Of a stretch of 64,000 bases of DNA, positions 52,259 through 59,920 are shown one piece after another. Numbering within the stretch: position 1 is the stretch's first letter; each line of letters begins with the position of its first letter. Origin of the DNA: Geobacter argillaceus (GTDB lineage Bacteria; Desulfobacterota; Desulfuromonadia; Geobacterales; DSM-12255); assembly GCF_007830735.1 (NCBI RefSeq), contig NZ_VLLN01000010.1, positions 62,001-126,000 of the forward strand, in the 5' to 3' direction. The notes under the pieces were generated by a model. The model did no database searches, was not told the origin of the DNA, and saw nothing but the letters and a program-made list of their open reading frames with translations. Made by a program: the position numbers and the translations under genes.

Positions 52259-52941
52259 AGCAACTGCGCCGCGACATCGCCAGGTTCCTGAGTGTCGGGC
52301 TCGCTCCCTATCTCCTTTACGTGCTGATCCGTCTGCTGCACGCCAGCATGCGGATCGAGGTGCAGGGCAGTCGGGTCATGCCCTCCTTTACCGAGCGCGG
52401 CGAAGGATTCATCGGCATCTTCTGGCATGGCCGTCTGTTGATGATCCCCTTTCTCTATCCGGGGAAATGGATGCATGTCCTGATCAGTACCCACCGTGAC
52501 GGCGAGATCATTGCCAGGGTCATGGAGCGATTCGGGTTCCGGCTGGTACGGGGATCGTCGAAAAAGGGGGGCACAGCGGCACTGAAGGAGATGGTCAGGC
52601 TGCTGCGGGAGGACAAGGACGTCGCCATCACGCCGGACGGCCCCAAAGGTCCCCGTGAAGTCGCAAAGCCCGGCGTTGCCCAGGTGGCCAGACTTTCCGG
52701 CAAGGCGGTCATCCCGATGGCTTTTGCTGCGTCCCATGCATGGCGGATGGGGAGCTGGGACCGCTTTCTCATCCCCAAGCCGTTTTCCCGTGGGGTTTAC
52801 GTGGTCGGCGAACCGCTTCGCTACCGTGATGGCGAGGAGCCGGAGGCATTCCGGGTCCGGATCGAGGCTGCCCTGCGGGACGTGACGGAGAGGGCGGACA
52901 ATTACTTCGGTTCGAGGTTCGAGGTTCGAGGTTCGAGGTAA
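52255..52941 (+). CDS. DUF374 lysophospholipid acyltransferase-like protein (LpxJ-like lipid A late acyltransferase)
   Basis: 228 residues. One N-terminal helix, then FIGIFWHGRLLMIPF (the HxxxxD-like His block), STHRDGEIIARVMERFGFRLVRGS, and 'AITPDGPKGPREVAKPGVAQVAR' (the PDGPKGPR substrate motif of DUF374). DUF374 includes LpxJ, a lipid A secondary acyltransferase that does not need Kdo. The place between msbA and waaA, with no LpxL-like gene nearby, fits that role; this is an inference. The last residues (FEVRGSR) are encoded by a heptamer array. Confidence 0.82.
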   Translation: MKQLRRDIARFLSVGLAPYLLYVLIRLLHASMRIEVQGSRVMPSFTERGEGFIGIFWHGRLLMIPFLYPGKWMHVLISTHRDGEIIARVMERFGFRLVRGSSKKGGTAALKEMVRLLREDKDVAITPDGPKGPREVAKPGVAQVARLSGKAVIPMAFAASHAWRMGSWDRFLIPKPFSRGVYVVGEPLRYRDGEEPEAFRVRIEAALRDVTERADNYFGSRFEVRGSR

Positions 52942-53053
52942 CGGCAACATCCAGCAGCTTCAGGCTGCTCTGCGGGACGTGACGAAACGGCGGGTACATA
53001 CGTTGGTTTGATGTCCGAAATTGCTTTAACATCGAACATCGAACATCGAACAG
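52910..53053. repeat. Heptamer inverted arrays flanking a 23-bp direct duplication
   Basis: GTTCGAG x4 (52910-52937) then GTAA, supplying the stop codon of the DUF374 gene, facing CGAACAT-type units (about 53032-53052). Between the arms, 52962-52984 repeats 52865-52887 with one mismatch (AGGCTGC(C/T)CTGCGGGACGT...). Confidence 0.87.
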
Positions 53054-53062
53054 GTTTTGTTT

Positions 53063-54367
53063 ATGTACGTTCTTTACAACATTCTGCTCTGGCTGGCGCT
53101 GCCGTTCATCCTCGCCTACCACCTCTATCGTTCCGTCAGTAGAGGGCGACCGGCGGCATTCGGCGAGCGTTTCGGCTTTGTCGACAATGCCATTACGGCC
53201 CCGGTTGCCGGGCGATCGCCGATCTGGGTCCATGCCGTGTCGGTCGGCGAGACCATTGCTGCCAAGCCGCTTCTGAAGGGGCTGAAGGAGCGGTGGCCGA
53301 ACCGTCCCCTCATCCTCTCCAACATGACCGAAACCGGCCGGGCCATCGGCCAGGGGATCAGGGACGTGGACCTGGCCCTCCACTTTCCCTTTGACTACCC
53401 CTTTGCGGTCCGCAGCTTGCTTTCGCGAGTCAGACCGGCGCTCATCGTCATCGTCGAGACCGAGATCTGGCCGAACTTTGTCCGGATCGCCCGGGAAAGG
53501 GGGATTCCGGTGGTGATGGTGAATGGTCGCATCTCCGACCGCTCGTACAGCCGTTACCTGCGGCTGCGCCGGTTTTTCGGGCCGATCCTTGCCCACTTTT
53601 CCGCCCTGTGCATGCAGAGTGCCGAGGACGGCAGGCGCATAGCCGCCATCGGCGCAGACCCCGCCAGGGTCTTTGTCGCGGGCAATCTGAAGTACGATAT
53701 CGCCGTGATTGTCCCGACCCCGGACGAACGTCTTGCCATCCGCACCGCCTACCGCCTGCCGCCGGAAGCGCTGGTGGTAACGGCCGGCAGTACCCATCCC
53801 GGTGAGGAGGTTTTGGTGATTGCCGCCTTCCGGGCCTTGCTGGCTGCCGGTTTGCCAGTGGTACTGGTTCTGGTGCCACGCCATCCGGAGCGGGCCGACG
53901 AGGTGGCCGGTCTCCTGGAGAAAGCCGACCGTGCCTATGTCCGTCGTTCCGGGCTGGGAGCGGCTACCCCCTTGATTGCGCCGGGACGGGTGCTCCTGGT
54001 GGACACCATCGGCGAGCTCATGCGTCTGTATGCCGTGTCGGATCTGGTGTTTGTCGGCGGAAGCCTGGTGCCGGTCGGCGGGCACAACCTCCTGGAGCCG
54101 GCATCCCTGGGGGTTCCGGTCGTCTTTGGACCGTACATGGAGAACTTTCGCGAGATATCGCGGCTGGCGCTGGCCGGAGAGGGCGGGGTGCAGGTCGCGG
54201 ATGAAAGCGCCCTTGGCGCGGCCCTGGCTACCCTGTTGCAGGATGCCGACCGGCGCCTCACCATGGGGGAACGGGGCCGGCGCATCGTCGCGGAGAATGG
54301 TGGGGCAACGGAGAGGCATCTGGAGGTAATTGAGCGGTTGCTGGATGAGAGGCCGGCAAGGACGTGA
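53063..54367 (+). CDS. waaA: 3-deoxy-D-manno-octulosonic acid (Kdo) transferase
   Basis: 434 residues from ATG 53063 (TTG 53057 is an alternative; neither has a strong ribosome site, because the heptamer arm ends just upstream). An N-terminal membrane anchor (1-20), then 'PIWVHAVSVGETIAAKPLLKGL', LILSNMTETGR and EIWPNFVRIARERGIPVVMVNGRIS are family blocks. C-terminal 'FVGGSLVPVGGHNLLEPASLGVPVVFGPYMENF' binds CMP-Kdo. It adds Kdo to lipid A precursor. Confidence 0.95.
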   Translation: MYVLYNILLWLALPFILAYHLYRSVSRGRPAAFGERFGFVDNAITAPVAGRSPIWVHAVSVGETIAAKPLLKGLKERWPNRPLILSNMTETGRAIGQGIRDVDLALHFPFDYPFAVRSLLSRVRPALIVIVETEIWPNFVRIARERGIPVVMVNGRISDRSYSRYLRLRRFFGPILAHFSALCMQSAEDGRRIAAIGADPARVFVAGNLKYDIAVIVPTPDERLAIRTAYRLPPEALVVTAGSTHPGEEVLVIAAFRALLAAGLPVVLVLVPRHPERADEVAGLLEKADRAYVRRSGLGAATPLIAPGRVLLVDTIGELMRLYAVSDLVFVGGSLVPVGGHNLLEPASLGVPVVFGPYMENFREISRLALAGEGGVQVADESALGAALATLLQDADRRLTMGERGRRIVAENGGATERHLEVIERLLDERPART

Positions 54368-54392
54368 GGAGTGAGGAGTGAAGGGTGAGGAG
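54364..54392. repeat. Heptamer array holding the waaA stop and the lpxK start
   Basis: GTGAGGA, GTGAGGA, GTGAAGG, GTGAGGA (54364-54391). The TGA of waaA is in the first unit (54365-54367), and the GTG of lpxK opens the third unit (54378). Confidence 0.85.
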
Positions 54393-55463
54393 TATTTCAA
54401 GGCGCTGCTGAACGGTGAGACGCAGAAGGTAGCCGATCGGCTGCTGCTGGTCCTGCTGCGGGGCTGTGCCGTTCCGTACTCCCTGGCCATGCGGCTGCGG
54501 GCCTTTGCCTTTGCTGCGGGTCTGCTCCGGTCGCGCAGACTGCCCCAGCCGGTGATCTCGGTGGGGAACATCACCGTCGGCGGCACCGGCAAGACCCCCA
54601 TGACCGCCTGGCTTGCCCGCTACGTCATGTCACGGGGCAAACGGGTGGCGGTTCTCAGCCGGGGGTACGGCGGGAGCCTGGAGGGAACCGTTGCCATTGT
54701 TGCCAACGGCGAGCAACGGCTCCTTACTCCGGAAGAGGCTGGCGACGAGCCGTGCCTGCTGGCCGATCTGGTGCCGGGGCTGATGGTGGTGATCGGCAGC
54801 GACCGTTATCGGGCCGGATGCCTGGCCATGGAGCGGCTGAACCCGGACATCTTCATCCTGGACGACGGGTTTCAGCATCTGCGGCTGCAACGGGACCTGG
54901 ATATCCTGCTTCTCGATAGCAGGCAGCCGTTCGCCAATGGCCGTATTCTGCCTGCCGGTCTCCTGCGGGAACCGCTCTCGTCAATCGGTCGGGCCGATAT
55001 GGCGCTGTTCACCCGCTGTGTCGATGATTCGTTGCCTGATGCGAAGCTCCCGGCCGGCCTTCCTGTCTGTCATGCCCGACACCGGCTGGTCGGTTTTACC
55101 ACCCTGTCGGGCGGGCCGGTACGCCGATTCGGGGAATTGGCCGGACAGAGGGGACTGGCCTTTGCCGGGATCGCCGACCCGGCGGGATTCTTTGACGAAC
55201 TGGAGCGGGAAGGGGCAGAGCTGGCCGCCACCCTGGCCTTTCCCGATCATACCGTGTACGGCGACGAGGAGTGCGCGGCCCTGGCCAGGCTTCGCACGTC
55301 GGCACGGGCCGATTACCTGATTACCACCGCCAAGGATGGGGTCAAGCTGAAGGCGTTGGGGGCGGATGATTTCCCGTGTTATGTGGCGTCGCTGGAACTG
55401 GAGATAGCCGATGCCGCCCCCCTCTGCCGGCGGCTGGATAAACTGCTTCAAAACGGGAGATAG
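54378..55463 (+). CDS. lpxK: Tetraacyldisaccharide 4'-kinase
   Basis: 361 residues from GTG 54378. The P-loop ISVGNITVGGTGKTPMTAWLAR (Walker A GGTGKTP, about 62-68), 'VLSRGYGGS', LDDGFQHLRLQRDLDILLLD and the RHRLVGF region are typical. It phosphorylates the 4' position of lipid A. Its start and likely ribosome site (GAGGAG at 54373-54378 or earlier unit) are parts of the heptamer array. Confidence 0.94.
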   Translation: MKGEEYFKALLNGETQKVADRLLLVLLRGCAVPYSLAMRLRAFAFAAGLLRSRRLPQPVISVGNITVGGTGKTPMTAWLARYVMSRGKRVAVLSRGYGGSLEGTVAIVANGEQRLLTPEEAGDEPCLLADLVPGLMVVIGSDRYRAGCLAMERLNPDIFILDDGFQHLRLQRDLDILLLDSRQPFANGRILPAGLLREPLSSIGRADMALFTRCVDDSLPDAKLPAGLPVCHARHRLVGFTTLSGGPVRRFGELAGQRGLAFAGIADPAGFFDELEREGAELAATLAFPDHTVYGDEECAALARLRTSARADYLITTAKDGVKLKALGADDFPCYVASLELEIADAAPLCRRLDKLLQNGR

Positions 55464-55465
55464 AT

Positions 55466-55636
55466 ATGGCACTATCCGAGGAACTTCTGGCGATTCTTGC
55501 CTGCCCGCAATGCAAGGGTGGGCTCCAGTACGAGCAAGAACTGCCTGCCCTGACCTGCAACGTCTGCCGGCTTCGTTATCCGGTCCGGGAAGGGATTCCG
55601 GTGATGCTGGTGGATGAGGCGGAGTTATTGTCGTAA
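55466..55636 (+). CDS. Trm112 family mini-protein
   Basis: 56 residues, below common gene-calling limits. Four cysteines in two pairs, CPQC (13-16) and CNVC (31-34), form a zinc knuckle. The family tail RLRYPVREGIPVMLVDEAELL is clear. Its ATG follows the lpxK stop after two bases. In eukaryotes and archaea Trm112 activates methyltransferases; bacterial versions next to lpxK (YcaR-like) are of unknown role. Its stop codon lies in the next heptamer array. Confidence 0.93.
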   Translation: MALSEELLAILACPQCKGGLQYEQELPALTCNVCRLRYPVREGIPVMLVDEAELLS

Positions 55637-55660
55637 GGGGTGAGGTGTAAGGAGTGAGGG
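55633..55660. repeat. Heptamer array holding the Trm112 stop and the waaF start
   Basis: GTAAGGG, GTGAGGT, GTAAGGA, GTGAGGG. The TAA stop (55634-55636) is in unit 1 and the GTG start (55654) opens unit 4. Confidence 0.83.
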
Positions 55661-56712
55661 GCAAGACAATCGATCCGGCAAATATCGGGGAAATTCTCAT
55701 ACGTGCCGTGAACTGGCTGGGTGATGCGGTGATGACCACCCCGGCCATCGGAACGGTGCGGGAGTTCTTTCCAACAGCACGGATCACGCTCCTGGCTACC
55801 CCGCTGGTTGCCGAGCTTTTCACGCCCCATCCCTGGGTTGACGAACTGTTGGTGTACGACCGGAACGGGCGTCACCGTGGCATTGGTGGCAGGCTGAGGC
55901 TGGCTGCGGAGTTGAACGCGCGTGCCTTCGATCTGGCGATCATCCTGCCGAACTCCTTTGATTCCGCACTGGTTCCCTGGCTGGCCGGGATTCCCCGCCG
56001 GCTGGGCCTGCGAAGCGACGGCCGGGGGATGCTTCTGAACTACGGCATGCCGAAGAGCCTGCAGTCAACCACCGGTCATCAGTCAGAGGCCTACCGAGCC
56101 ATTTTGGCCCACTTCGGCATAACCGCATCGGCCAAACCCCAGCTACTGGCGACAACGTCGGCAGAGGATGGTGCGATTGCGGAACTGCTCAGGTCCGGCA
56201 ATATCAATCCGGACGATGTTGTGGTCGGTATCAACCCCGGTGCCACCTACGGCTCGGCCAAGCGCTGGTACCCGGAGCGGTTTGCAGCCGTGGCCGACGA
56301 CCTGGCCGGCCGGTGGGGGGCGAAGATCGTCATAACCGGCGGCCCGGACGAGACCGGGATCGCGGCCGATATTGCCGCAACCATGACCTCTCCCTGCCTT
56401 AACCTGGCCGGCAGGACCAAGGTCAGGGAGTTGATGGCGGTCATCAAGCGGTGCACTTTCTTCGTCACCAACGATTCCGGGCCGATGCACATCGCTGCTG
56501 CCTTTGGCGTGCCGCTGGTGGCCATTTTCGGCTCCACCGACCACACGACGACCTATCCTCTGGCAGAGCATGCACTGGTCGTTTGTCAACAGGTCGACTG
56601 TGCCCCCTGCATGAAGCGGGAGTGTCCGACTGACCACCGTTGCATGACCGCCGTTACCCCGGCGATGGTGGTGGAAGCGGCGGAAAAACTGAAAACCAGT
56701 TCGACGTTCTAA
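55654..56712 (+). CDS. waaF: ADP-heptose:LPS heptosyltransferase II (GT9)
   Basis: 352 residues from GTG 55654. ILIRAVNWLGDAVMTTPAIG near the start, NPGATYGSAKRWYPERF (about 190-206) and FFVTNDSGPMHIAAAFGVP (about 268-286) are WaaF signatures. A cysteine cluster (CQQVDCAPCMKRECP) is common in this family. It adds the second heptose of the inner core. Its stop TAA lies in the second unit of the following heptamer array. Confidence 0.93.
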   Translation: MRGKTIDPANIGEILIRAVNWLGDAVMTTPAIGTVREFFPTARITLLATPLVAELFTPHPWVDELLVYDRNGRHRGIGGRLRLAAELNARAFDLAIILPNSFDSALVPWLAGIPRRLGLRSDGRGMLLNYGMPKSLQSTTGHQSEAYRAILAHFGITASAKPQLLATTSAEDGAIAELLRSGNINPDDVVVGINPGATYGSAKRWYPERFAAVADDLAGRWGAKIVITGGPDETGIAADIAATMTSPCLNLAGRTKVRELMAVIKRCTFFVTNDSGPMHIAAAFGVPLVAIFGSTDHTTTYPLAEHALVVCQQVDCAPCMKRECPTDHRCMTAVTPAMVVEAAEKLKTSSTF

Positions 56713-56774
56713 GTTCGAAGTTCGACGTTGAAAAGACTCGAACCGCGAACCTCGAACCTCGAACCTCGAACCAG
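56699..56774. repeat. Heptamer inverted arrays between waaF and waaC-like gene
   Basis: Left arm: GTTCGAC, GTTCTAA, GTTCGAA, GTTCGAC, GTTGAAA (56699-56733). Right arm: CGAACCG, CGAACCT x3, CGAACCA (56740-56774). The waaF stop TAA is in the second left unit; the next ATG is two bases after the right arm. Confidence 0.9.
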
Positions 56775-56776
56775 TT

Positions 56777-57817
56777 ATGAGAGTATTGATCGTAAAAACC
56801 TCCGCCCTCGGCGACATCATCCATGCCTTGCCGGTGTTGGATTACCTGCATCAAGTGGTACCCGGCATCGAGGTGGACTGGGTGGTGGAAGAGCCGTTCC
56901 GTGACCTGCTGGCGGGGAATCCTCTCGTCTCGCAGCTGCACACGGTGCGCACCAAGGTATGGCGCCGGTCTCCCTTTGCCACCGCGACCCGACGGGATAT
57001 CGCCGCGCTGAAGGAGTCCCTGCGCGAGCGGCGCTACGACATAGTGTTCGATATCCAGGGAAATCTGAAAAGTGGCCTCATTGACTGGCTGAGCGGTGGC
57101 GAAGAGGTACTGGGCTTTACCGGCGATGACCTTCAGGAGCGGATCAACCTGCTCTTCACTACCCGCCATATTCCTCTGCGCAGCCAGGACCGCCATGTGA
57201 CCGACAAGTATCTGCGGGTGGTCAGCACCCCCTTTGGCAGGGATTTCCGGCAGTATGAACTGCGCACCGATATTCATACCTCGCCGGAGGACGAACAGGC
57301 GGCAGAGGCGTTGATGGCTACCCTGGGTGAAGGTCTGGTGTTCCTCTTCCATACCGGCACCACCTGGCAGACGAAGTTCTGGCATCAGGAGGGGTGGATC
57401 GATCTGGGCAGGCAACTGCTTGCCGGCTATCCCGAGTCAACGGTTCTCCTGTCCTGGGGGAACGAGGCGGAACGGCAGACCGTGACCGGGCTTGCCACCT
57501 CCATCGGCCCCGGTGCCAGGGTAACCGACCGTTACTCGCTGAAGGGGCTTGCCGCACTCCTCAAGAAGGTCGATCTGGTCGTTGGCGGCGATACCGGTCC
57601 TGTTCACCTTGCCGCGGCAGTCGGCACGCCGACGGTTTCTCTGTATCGCTCAAGCGACGGCAATGGCAGCGGTCCGCGCGGCAACAGCCATGTCGTCATT
57701 CAGTCGCCGATCTCCTGTACCCGTTGCTTCCGCACCAAGTGCGAGCGGGATGAGGAGTGCCGGAGGAGTATTACGGTGGAGATGGTCATGAACGGGGTGA
57801 GGAAGTTGATTGGATGA
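56777..57817 (+). CDS. waaC: Heptosyltransferase I-like GT9 glycosyltransferase
   Basis: 346 residues starting MRVLIVKTSALGDIIHALPVLDYL, the WaaC consensus. YDIVFDIQGNLKSGLIDWLSG and VVGGDTGPVHLAAAVGTPTVSLY follow. A cysteine cluster CTRCFRTKCERDEEC is near the C-terminus. Expected to add the first heptose to Kdo. No Shine-Dalgarno is visible upstream because the heptamer arm abuts the start, so translation may depend on upstream coupling. Confidence 0.9.
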   Translation: MRVLIVKTSALGDIIHALPVLDYLHQVVPGIEVDWVVEEPFRDLLAGNPLVSQLHTVRTKVWRRSPFATATRRDIAALKESLRERRYDIVFDIQGNLKSGLIDWLSGGEEVLGFTGDDLQERINLLFTTRHIPLRSQDRHVTDKYLRVVSTPFGRDFRQYELRTDIHTSPEDEQAAEALMATLGEGLVFLFHTGTTWQTKFWHQEGWIDLGRQLLAGYPESTVLLSWGNEAERQTVTGLATSIGPGARVTDRYSLKGLAALLKKVDLVVGGDTGPVHLAAAVGTPTVSLYRSSDGNGSGPRGNSHVVIQSPISCTRCFRTKCERDEECRRSITVEMVMNGVRKLIG

Positions 57818-57842
57818 GTGCTGCACTGGAGGGAACACAGTA

Positions 57843-58631
57843 ATGGTGATATCCGTCGTTCTCATAACCAAGAATGAGGAAAAAAATGTTGCCCCTTGTT
57901 TGGAGAGTGTTCGTTGGGCAGATGAACTAATAGTCATTGACTCGTTTAGCACAGATCAAACTGTCGAAGTTTCAAGGAGATTCACAGATAAGGTTTTTCA
58001 ACGGGAATGGCCCGGAATGGTTGGTCCTCAACGAAATGTCGGTTTGGACATTGCCGTGTCACAATGGGTACTTTTTCTCGATGCCGATGAACGAATAACC
58101 GAAGCCCTTAAGGACGAAGTTCTTGGATTCATTCACTCACCTTTGGCCGAGATTTATGCAGCTGGTGAAATCCCGCGAAAGAATTATTTTTTTGGCAAAT
58201 GGTTGAAATGTTCATATCCCAACTATACGCGAAGACTTCTCAAGAAGGGAGCGGGTCGCTATAATGAACAACCAGGTCTGGGTTTTGATTCTATGAGTGT
58301 AGACAAAGGCCAGATATATCATTTCCGCAATCCTCTTGAACATTTCACTTCTGAGACATTGGCGCAACGATTCCGAAAAATTGATTTTGATTCCAGTCTT
58401 CAGGCTGATGAAAAATTTAGGGCTGGCAAGGGCGTAAATTTTGGCAAGCTATTACTCAATCCATTGATGAATTTCTGCAAAATTTATTTTCTAAAGAAGG
58501 GCCTGCTGGAAGGAATCCCCGGCTTTCTCTACGCTGTACTTTCTTCTTTTAATACTTTTTTCAAATATGCCAAACTTTGGGAGCTTAGCGTCTCAGAGAC
58601 ACTCCGTACAGATAGGGGACAGAAGGACTGA
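57843..58631 (+). CDS. Family 2 glycosyltransferase, WaaE/KdtX-like
   Basis: 262 residues from ATG 57843 (GGAGGG nine bases upstream). ISVVLITKNEEKNVAPCLESVRWADELIVIDSFSTDQT, then QREWPGMVGPQRNVGLDIA and LFLDADERI, follow the WaaE/LgtF pattern of core glucosyltransferases. The gene is visibly richer in A/T than its neighbours (runs such as AAAAAATG, TTTTTTT), suggesting separate ancestry. Sugar and acceptor unknown. Confidence 0.87.
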   Translation: MVISVVLITKNEEKNVAPCLESVRWADELIVIDSFSTDQTVEVSRRFTDKVFQREWPGMVGPQRNVGLDIAVSQWVLFLDADERITEALKDEVLGFIHSPLAEIYAAGEIPRKNYFFGKWLKCSYPNYTRRLLKKGAGRYNEQPGLGFDSMSVDKGQIYHFRNPLEHFTSETLAQRFRKIDFDSSLQADEKFRAGKGVNFGKLLLNPLMNFCKIYFLKKGLLEGIPGFLYAVLSSFNTFFKYAKLWELSVSETLRTDRGQKD

Positions 58632-58633
58632 CC

Positions 58634-59563
58634 ATGAATCAATTGTTCATTGACGAATTTGTAGGGATCTCAAACCGCCTTGAAGCCCTTCCTCTGGCAT
58701 TCGCGATACGTAGGGCGTATGGCCATGATATCGTGCTCGACTGGCGGGAGCTTGATTCGTTCAGTATTGACGAGACCCGGCGCGGGACTGTGCGCATCAT
58801 GGCCCGACTCGGCGCGTTGCGGATAAGGGATTGCGACGAGGCGTTGTTTGCCTCGCTTAAGGGTAAAAAGATTATTCTCCGCTCGCTCAATGGTCCGGCC
58901 GAGCTGCTTGACCCGATCTACCTGGAAGTGGCCCGCAAGATACATCTGTGTCCGGCACTGACAGAGGATATTCGCGCCACCTTTGACCGGGTCGCGGGGC
59001 GTCCCATTGTTGGTGTTCATATCAGGCACGGCGATTTTACGGTGACGAATGAGGAAATGTACGACGTCAGAGGCACTCAATGGCCCGCCGTGCCAGTCTG
59101 GTGGTACGAAAAGACAATGGCGGCCGTTGCTACCCGCCAGAAGGATGTCTGCTTCTTTCTGTCCTGCACCGGAGACCCGGCCGCTTTCTCGACGCTCCAC
59201 CGGAATTTTGATGTCATCACCCTGGGGATCGACTCACCCTATGCCTACAAAGGGCCCGATCACGACTCGCGCGTTAATCCGGTTGCCGATCTCTTCGCAT
59301 TGGCCTGCTGTCCGGTAATACTGGCAACCCCCATTTCCTGCTACTCCCACTGGGCGGCAAACGTCTTGGGAAAGCCAACGGACTGTATTGTTCCCCGACC
59401 GGGGGCGACGCCGGCAGCCCCGTTGAAGGGATTGCTGCAGCTTCACGGCAAGCGTCTGCCGCGCTGGCAGGCTGCTGGCCGCGAGGGAGTGGACATTACC
59501 ACCATCTCCGACGTCTTCGAATCGGTCGACCTGTCTCGCAGCGCCGACACAAGCTGGCTTTAG
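58634..59563 (+). CDS. Fucosyltransferase-like protein (HxRxGD motif)
   Basis: 309 residues. VGVHIRHGDFTV (about 117-128) matches motif I of alpha-1,2/1,6- and O-fucosyltransferase-type enzymes. DLFALACCPVILATPISCYSHWAANVLG (about 213-240) is like the following GDP-binding block. No membrane segment. It probably transfers fucose or a related GDP-sugar to the LPS outer core. The exact family (GT11 or GT23-like) is not certain. It follows the GT2 gene by two bases. Confidence 0.75.
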   Translation: MNQLFIDEFVGISNRLEALPLAFAIRRAYGHDIVLDWRELDSFSIDETRRGTVRIMARLGALRIRDCDEALFASLKGKKIILRSLNGPAELLDPIYLEVARKIHLCPALTEDIRATFDRVAGRPIVGVHIRHGDFTVTNEEMYDVRGTQWPAVPVWWYEKTMAAVATRQKDVCFFLSCTGDPAAFSTLHRNFDVITLGIDSPYAYKGPDHDSRVNPVADLFALACCPVILATPISCYSHWAANVLGKPTDCIVPRPGATPAAPLKGLLQLHGKRLPRWQAAGREGVDITTISDVFESVDLSRSADTSWL

Positions 59564-59591
59564 GTCATCGGGAAGGAACTAAAAAGAAGAG

Positions 59592-59892
59592 ATGAGTACA
59601 ACGATCGTCATACCGCTCTACAATCAGCTGCATTACACGCAGCAATACCTCGAGAGCCTGCTGTTGCTGGGGCACAGATTCTGCTGATTGACAACGGCTT
59701 CTCTGATGGGACTGCAGAGTACTTGGCCGGCCGCACGGACGTCAACGTCATCTCCAATCAAGAAAACCTGGGTTGCGCCGGGGCTTGGAATCAAGGGGTG
59801 CGACAAACCGCCTCCGAATGGCTGGTGATCCTGAACAATGATGTGCTTGTATACCCAATACACCTTATTAAGGTATGTCAAGGGCCGTGAGC
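59592..59892 (+). pseudogene. Remnant of a family 2 glycosyltransferase
   Basis: From ATG 59592 the frame 'TTIVIPLYNQLHYTQQYLESLL' is a GT2 start but hits TGA at about 59685. Continuing in another frame, ILLIDNGFSDGTAEYLAGRT, then NLGCAGAWNQGV and WLVILNNDVL restore the GT2 core, which then ends at about 59847 in unrelated sequence with TGA near 59892. So there is a small deletion or frameshift near 59675 and the C-terminal two-thirds are lost. Confidence 0.85.
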
Positions 59893-59920
59893 TGTGGGCA
59901 AAAGCCGATAGGAAACAACA

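Noticed and set aside
52769-54601. Minus-strand open frame over waaA (610 codons)
   Set aside because: Shadow frame; it crosses two heptamer arrays and gene junctions.
56699-56774. Heptamer arrays as CRISPR or as sequencing artefact
   Set aside because: No spacers of constant length and units are too short for CRISPR; different unit sequences at eight or more loci with conserved period argue against an artefact.
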